Source: Bacteroidales bacterium (GTDB taxonomy: Bacteria > Bacteroidota > Bacteroidia > Bacteroidales > UBA932). From it: a stretch of 64,000 nt of DNA. The DNA is taken from NCBI GenBank assembly GCA_017627955.1, contig JAGAFU010000030.1, forward strand, positions 1 through 64,000, read 5' to 3'. The stretch's first letter is position 1. Each line of letters starts with the position of its first letter. A program made the position numbers and the translations under genes. This document shows, piece by piece, positions 61,095 through 64,000 of this stretch. Under the pieces are notes generated by a model, which saw only the letters and a list, made by a program, of their open reading frames with translations, was not told the DNA's origin and did not search any database.

Positions 61095-61135
61095 GCTTAT
61101 AACACTTAGTTAACAACACCTTAATTTTCATTGCA

Positions 61136-61543
61136 ATGACTTACAAGATTATCGACATCCAGGGCGTAGGTCCCGTCTATGCTGAGAAGCTTATTGCCGC
61201 CGGCGTTGAGACTGTAGACCAGCTTCTTGAGAAAGGCAAGACCCCTAAGGGCCGCAAAGAACTTGAGGAGACTACCGGTATCAACGGCAAACTCATCCTC
61301 ACATGGGTCAACCATGCGGATCTTTTCCGCATCAAGGGCATCGGCCCCCAGTTCTCCGAGCTTTTGGAGGCTTCCGGTGTTGACACCGTGAAAGAGCTCC
61401 AGCACCGCGTCGCCGCCAACCTCGTTGCCAAGATGACCGAGGTTAACGCCGAGAAGAACCTTACGAGGGTAGTTCCCACCGAGGTCATGGTCCAGAAGAT
61501 GATCGACCAGGCCAAAGTTCTCCCTCCCATGGTGGAGTATTAA
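61136..61543 (+). CDS. DUF4332 helix-hairpin-helix protein
   Basis: The 135-aa protein has two helix-hairpin-helix-like modules: IDIQGVGPVYAEKLIAAGVE (about 5-24) and FRIKGIGPQFSELLEASGVD (about 63-82), each followed by a TVDQLL/TVKELQ helix. This is the DUF4332 pattern. Such folds bind DNA non-specifically in other proteins, but no activity is known for stand-alone copies. The consensus promoter, biased codons (CTC, CGC, GCC, GTT) and perfect terminator suggest an abundant product. A nucleoid or DNA-structure role is inference. Confidence 0.85.
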   Translation: MTYKIIDIQGVGPVYAEKLIAAGVETVDQLLEKGKTPKGRKELEETTGINGKLILTWVNHADLFRIKGIGPQFSELLEASGVDTVKELQHRVAANLVAKMTEVNAEKNLTRVVPTEVMVQKMIDQAKVLPPMVEY

Positions 61544-61563
61544 CAGATACCTTCTTTTGTTCG

Positions 61564-61592
61564 AGTCGGGACTTTATAGTCCCGACTTTTTT
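61564..61592 (+). terminator. intrinsic terminator of the DUF4332 gene
   Basis: AGTCGGGACT (61564-61573) and AGTCCCGACT (61578-61587) form a perfect 10-bp stem with a TTAT loop, followed by TTTTT. Confidence 0.92.
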
Positions 61593-61594
61593 CA

Positions 61595-61602
61595 TATATT
61601 TG
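61595..61602 (+). promoter_or_regulatory. -7 promoter element of the SUMF1-like gene (TATATTTG)
   Basis: A full TAnnTTTG match starts three bases behind the terminator U-tract. The -33 region falls in the terminator loop (CTTT/TTTA), a weak match. ATG 61626 follows 23 bases on. Confidence 0.5.
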
Positions 61603-61625
61603 TAAACTGTTGCTTTAAAGTTGCG

Positions 61626-63047
61626 ATGAATATTCCAAAACTTATCCCGATAGTCGTCTTGACAGGTCTTCTGGCGGTGTCCTGCCATCGGCCGGTTAAG
61701 ACAGATGAATCCTTTGATTTCGAGACTCTGGAGGCTCCGGCGGGGAATTTCACTCTGGGAATATCGGCGGACAACCGCAGGAAGGTTACCCGCGGGATAG
61801 CCCAGCCTGTTGCCCTTGATGGTTTCCGGATAAGCTCCGGGCCTGTCACCCAGGCGCTGTGGACCAGCGTCATGGGGAAAAACCCCAGCAGTGTGGTTGA
61901 TCCGTCGGCTCCCGTGGACATGGTCTCATGGGCTGACATACAGAAATTCCTGGGCAAACTTCGCAAAGCTACTGGTGTGGACTATTCCCTGCCTACAGAG
62001 GCTCAATGGGAATATGCCCAGAAATTGTTCGGTGACGACAAGTTTACGGCCGTGGCCGAATGGTGCCTCGACTATTACGACGAGGTCCCGGAAGGATCCA
62101 CTAAGGATGATTATTTTCATCCTATGACCTTGATGGTCAATCCCGCCGGGCCCGAGAAGGGGACCACGAGGGTTGTTCGGACTGTCCTCGAAAGGCTTCC
62201 GGTCGATCCTCACACACGCAGAGTCAAGGTCGGATTCAGGCTCGTTTGTCCTTCTGAAGACAAGCTGTCGGAGGCTATAATGGGTCCTTTGGACGGGGCA
62301 AAACTCTATCGGGAGAAGATCGACGCCTCTTCAGGGGTGCCGGAGTCTTTCACTATCGGTGACACCAAGTTCAAGATGGTCATGGTCCAGGGTGGGACTT
62401 TCACGATGGGATTCAATAATTCAGACAGCCCTTACCAGAGGTTCACGGTTCCGGACAATGAGAAGAACGCCCATCAGGTGACTTTGGACGACTTCGCGAT
62501 CGGGGAGACCGAGGTTACCGCCGGCCTATGGCTTGCGGTGATGGGAAAGCTGCCTTACCTGAATGACGCTTCTGAGCTTGACAAGCCGGTCGGAAACGTG
62601 TCATGGTACGACTGCCAAGTTTTCCTTCGTCGGCTGAACGCCATGACTGGACGGACATTCCGCCTTCCGACGGAGGCTGAGTGGGAGTTCGCCGCCAGGG
62701 GCGGGAAAATGTCAAGGCACTATGGCTTCTCCGGCTCCAATGACATGCATTCAGTCATGTGGTTCCTCGATAACGCCGATTCGAAGGTTCACCAGGTCAA
62801 GACCTTGAGGCCAAATGAGCTTGGACTGTATGACATGTCCGGCAACGTTTGGGAATGGTGCTACGACAGGGCGGAGGAATACACGACGGATCCCCAAACG
62901 AATCCCATAGGGGCCTCGGAGGGAGGCACCCGGATATTGCGGGGAGGCAGTTGCGCGAGTCGTTGGGATGCCTGTAGGATCAGCAACAGGTCCTATATGC
63001 CCGGAAAGAACATCAAAGGTACATTTGGTTTGAGATTGGCTTTATAG
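61626..63047 (+). CDS. lipoprotein with two SUMF1/formylglycine-generating-enzyme-like domains
   Basis: The 473-aa lipoprotein (lipobox LLAVSC) contains a first, incomplete SUMF1-like domain (FRISSGPVTQALWTSVMGKN, LPTEAQWEYAQKL, about 55-215) and a second full one (MVQGGTFTMGF, IGETEVTAGLWLAVMGKLP, FRLPTEAEWEFAARGG, NELGLYDMSGNVWEW, about 240-473). In true formylglycine-generating enzymes two Cys near the C-terminus bind copper. Here the region reads RGGSCASRWDACRISNRS, with Cys in shifted positions, so catalysis is doubtful and a structural or binding role is equally likely. The open frame starts at 61557, but the signal sequence and promoter set ATG 61626. The nuclease gene follows after four bases. 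Confidence 0.8.
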   Translation: MNIPKLIPIVVLTGLLAVSCHRPVKTDESFDFETLEAPAGNFTLGISADNRRKVTRGIAQPVALDGFRISSGPVTQALWTSVMGKNPSSVVDPSAPVDMVSWADIQKFLGKLRKATGVDYSLPTEAQWEYAQKLFGDDKFTAVAEWCLDYYDEVPEGSTKDDYFHPMTLMVNPAGPEKGTTRVVRTVLERLPVDPHTRRVKVGFRLVCPSEDKLSEAIMGPLDGAKLYREKIDASSGVPESFTIGDTKFKMVMVQGGTFTMGFNNSDSPYQRFTVPDNEKNAHQVTLDDFAIGETEVTAGLWLAVMGKLPYLNDASELDKPVGNVSWYDCQVFLRRLNAMTGRTFRLPTEAEWEFAARGGKMSRHYGFSGSNDMHSVMWFLDNADSKVHQVKTLRPNELGLYDMSGNVWEWCYDRAEEYTTDPQTNPIGASEGGTRILRGGSCASRWDACRISNRSYMPGKNIKGTFGLRLAL

Positions 63048-63051
63048 CGAG

Positions 63052-63909
63052 ATGGATAAGAAGACTTCGGTAATCATATTACTCATACTTGCCGCGTTAG
63101 GAACGGCATACCACTTCCTCTGGGCTGGAGATGAGGAGCCTGAGCCTCAAGGATTGGTTGAGGTTGATCCCGCCGGCGGGGGAGACGTGATGTCCAGGCT
63201 TGAGATTCCTTACCGCCTTGACGACAGCGGGGCGGAGATCATCGAACACATGGGGTATACCCTGTCGTACAACAACGACTTCAGGGTGCCGAACTGGGTG
63301 GCCTACGAACTGCTTGAGTCCGAGGTGATTACCGCATATCGCAGTCGTGAGGACTCTTTCAACCCGGATCCCCTTGTCAAAGGCCGTCAGGCTTATGACC
63401 GGGATTATGTCGGTTCCGGATATGACCGCGGTCACATGGCTCCTGCCGCCGACATGCGCTGGAGCTCGCAGACCATGAAGGAGTGCTTCTACCTGAGCAA
63501 TGTCTGCCCTCAGAACCATAATCTCAATTCCGGGGCCTGGAACGACCTTGAGAAGCAGGTCCGCTACGAGGCTCGGTATTACAAGTCTGTCTGGGTGGTT
63601 TGCGGGCCGATTTTCGAATATAATAATCCCAAACGCATAGGAAGCAACCATGTGGCGGTCCCCGATTCTTTCTTCAAGGCACTGCTGGCCAGGAGGAAGG
63701 ATGGCAGCTACGCTTCCATCGGGTTCATATTCCCGAACAAGGCTTGCCAGAGGAACCTTACCAATTATGCCATGACTGTGGATGAATTGGAGAGCAAGCT
63801 CGGGATGGACCTTTTCTACAATCTCGACGATAGGGCGCAGGACAGGGCAGAGGCAGAGATGGACCCGTATGGGGATTGGAGGATAAGAGACGAAATATTA
63901 AGAAATTAG
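63052..63909 (+). CDS. membrane-anchored DNA/RNA non-specific endonuclease
   Basis: The 285-aa protein has an N-terminal anchor (VIILLILAALGTAYHFLWA) and a NUC1-type beta-beta-alpha-metal nuclease domain. The active-site motif is GYDRGHMAPAADM with the general-base His near residue 128. The metal-binding Asn lies in QNHNLNSGAWNDLEKQVR (about 158-175). Such enzymes cut DNA and RNA without sequence preference outside the cytoplasm, often for nutrient use or defence against free DNA. It is probably cotranscribed with the SUMF1-like lipoprotein, which has no obvious connection to nucleases. Confidence 0.93.
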   Translation: MDKKTSVIILLILAALGTAYHFLWAGDEEPEPQGLVEVDPAGGGDVMSRLEIPYRLDDSGAEIIEHMGYTLSYNNDFRVPNWVAYELLESEVITAYRSREDSFNPDPLVKGRQAYDRDYVGSGYDRGHMAPAADMRWSSQTMKECFYLSNVCPQNHNLNSGAWNDLEKQVRYEARYYKSVWVVCGPIFEYNNPKRIGSNHVAVPDSFFKALLARRKDGSYASIGFIFPNKACQRNLTNYAMTVDELESKLGMDLFYNLDDRAQDRAEAEMDPYGDWRIRDEILRN

Positions 63910-63919
63910 ATAGTTTATC

Positions 63920-64000
63920 ATGGAACCAAATCTCTCTTTGACCTGTCTACATGACAGCCATTTGGCTCTAGGAGCCAAGATGAGCCCTTTTGCCGGCTTT
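63920..64000 (+). CDS. gcvT: glycine cleavage system T protein, 5' end only
   Basis: The last 81 bases encode 27 residues, MEPNLSLTCLHDSHLALGAK then MSPFAGF. The LHDSHLALGAKMSPFAGF block is the characteristic start of aminomethyltransferase GcvT, which passes the methylene of glycine to tetrahydrofolate. The gene runs off the window, so only the first tenth or less can be judged. It starts ten bases after the endonuclease stop. Confidence 0.8.
   Translation, partial: MEPNLSLTCLHDSHLALGAKMSPFAGF

Noticed and set aside
61626..63047. GldK/GldJ component of type IX secretion
   Set aside because: The SUMF1-like fold is shared, but no gldL, gldM or gldN genes flank it and the domain is duplicated.

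Overview
The window looks like a chromosomal segment of a Bacteroidota bacterium, most likely an uncultured Bacteroidales. Three things point there. Upstream regions carry the Bacteroidota promoter pattern TTTG-N18-20-TAnnTTTG, with at least five good matches. Several families are typical of the phylum: DUF4783, DUF5686, an NtrY-like kinase beside rlmH, a YncE-like lipoprotein paired with a TonB receptor, and HU followed by a 29-aa mS38/bS22-like protein. Purine-rich ribosome-binding sites are mostly absent. Most of the window is dense, moderately GC-rich core genome. The first ~2.3 kb and about 32.4-33.9 kb are visibly more AT-rich and look accessory. No rRNA, tRNA, CRISPR array or intact insertion sequence was found, and no gene-free gap exceeds 300 bases.

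Layout. 0.1-3.3 kb: envelope proteins (small membrane protein, zinc-ribbon/SH3 protein, L,D-transpeptidase, secreted SH3 protein). 3.3-5.9 kb: two secreted phosphoesterases and a nitroreductase. 5.9-14.2 kb: histidine kinase and rlmH, then DUF4783, DUF5686 and lnt. 14.2-16.3 kb: rng, the mS38/bS22-like gene and HU. 16.4-22.5 kb: lon, ung, coaD, a double-thioredoxin protein and class II aldolase. 22.5-26.3 kb: Omp85-like protein, lipoprotein hydrolase, TMEM43 protein. 26.3-30.2 kb: small-molecule uptake locus (beta-propeller lipoprotein, TonB receptor, PnuC-family transporter). 30.2-36.2 kb: GH3, an ORF6N/PLD-like gene with a nuclease remnant, SGNH hydrolase and GH29 fucosidase. 36.3-40.2 kb: MurK-like kinase, murQ, recR, mntP, corA. 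40.4-49.8 kb: rpsA, rnz, glucosaminidase, mltG, RelA/SpoT, uvrB. 49.9-54.7 kb: amino-acid fermentation operon (iorA, iorB, aminotransferase, CoA-transferase). 54.7-64 kb: sialidase-fold protein, HAD phosphatase, acyl-CoA ligase, htpG, a protein of unknown function, DUF4332, tandem SUMF1 protein, endonuclease, and the start of gcvT.

Two signals not explained by gene content stand out. First, both heat-shock-type genes, lon and htpG, have the same 13-bp palindrome TGACAA-N-TTGKCA, with a sigma-54-like -24/-12 element (GG-N10-GC or GA) about 20 bp further on. This suggests a shared stress promoter architecture. Second, short palindromic repeats of at least two families have entered protein-coding genes in frame. 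Family 1 (core CATCCTGAGCGAAGCGAAGG) lies inside a thioredoxin-like gene, a TonB receptor and RelA/SpoT, where it is tandemly expanded, and also between recR and mntP. Family 2 (core GGTCCCTGAGCGGAGTCGAA) lies in the same TonB receptor and, in diverged form, in a uvrB-specific insertion. A separate 120-bp inverted-repeat element sits in the predicted 5' leader of htpG.
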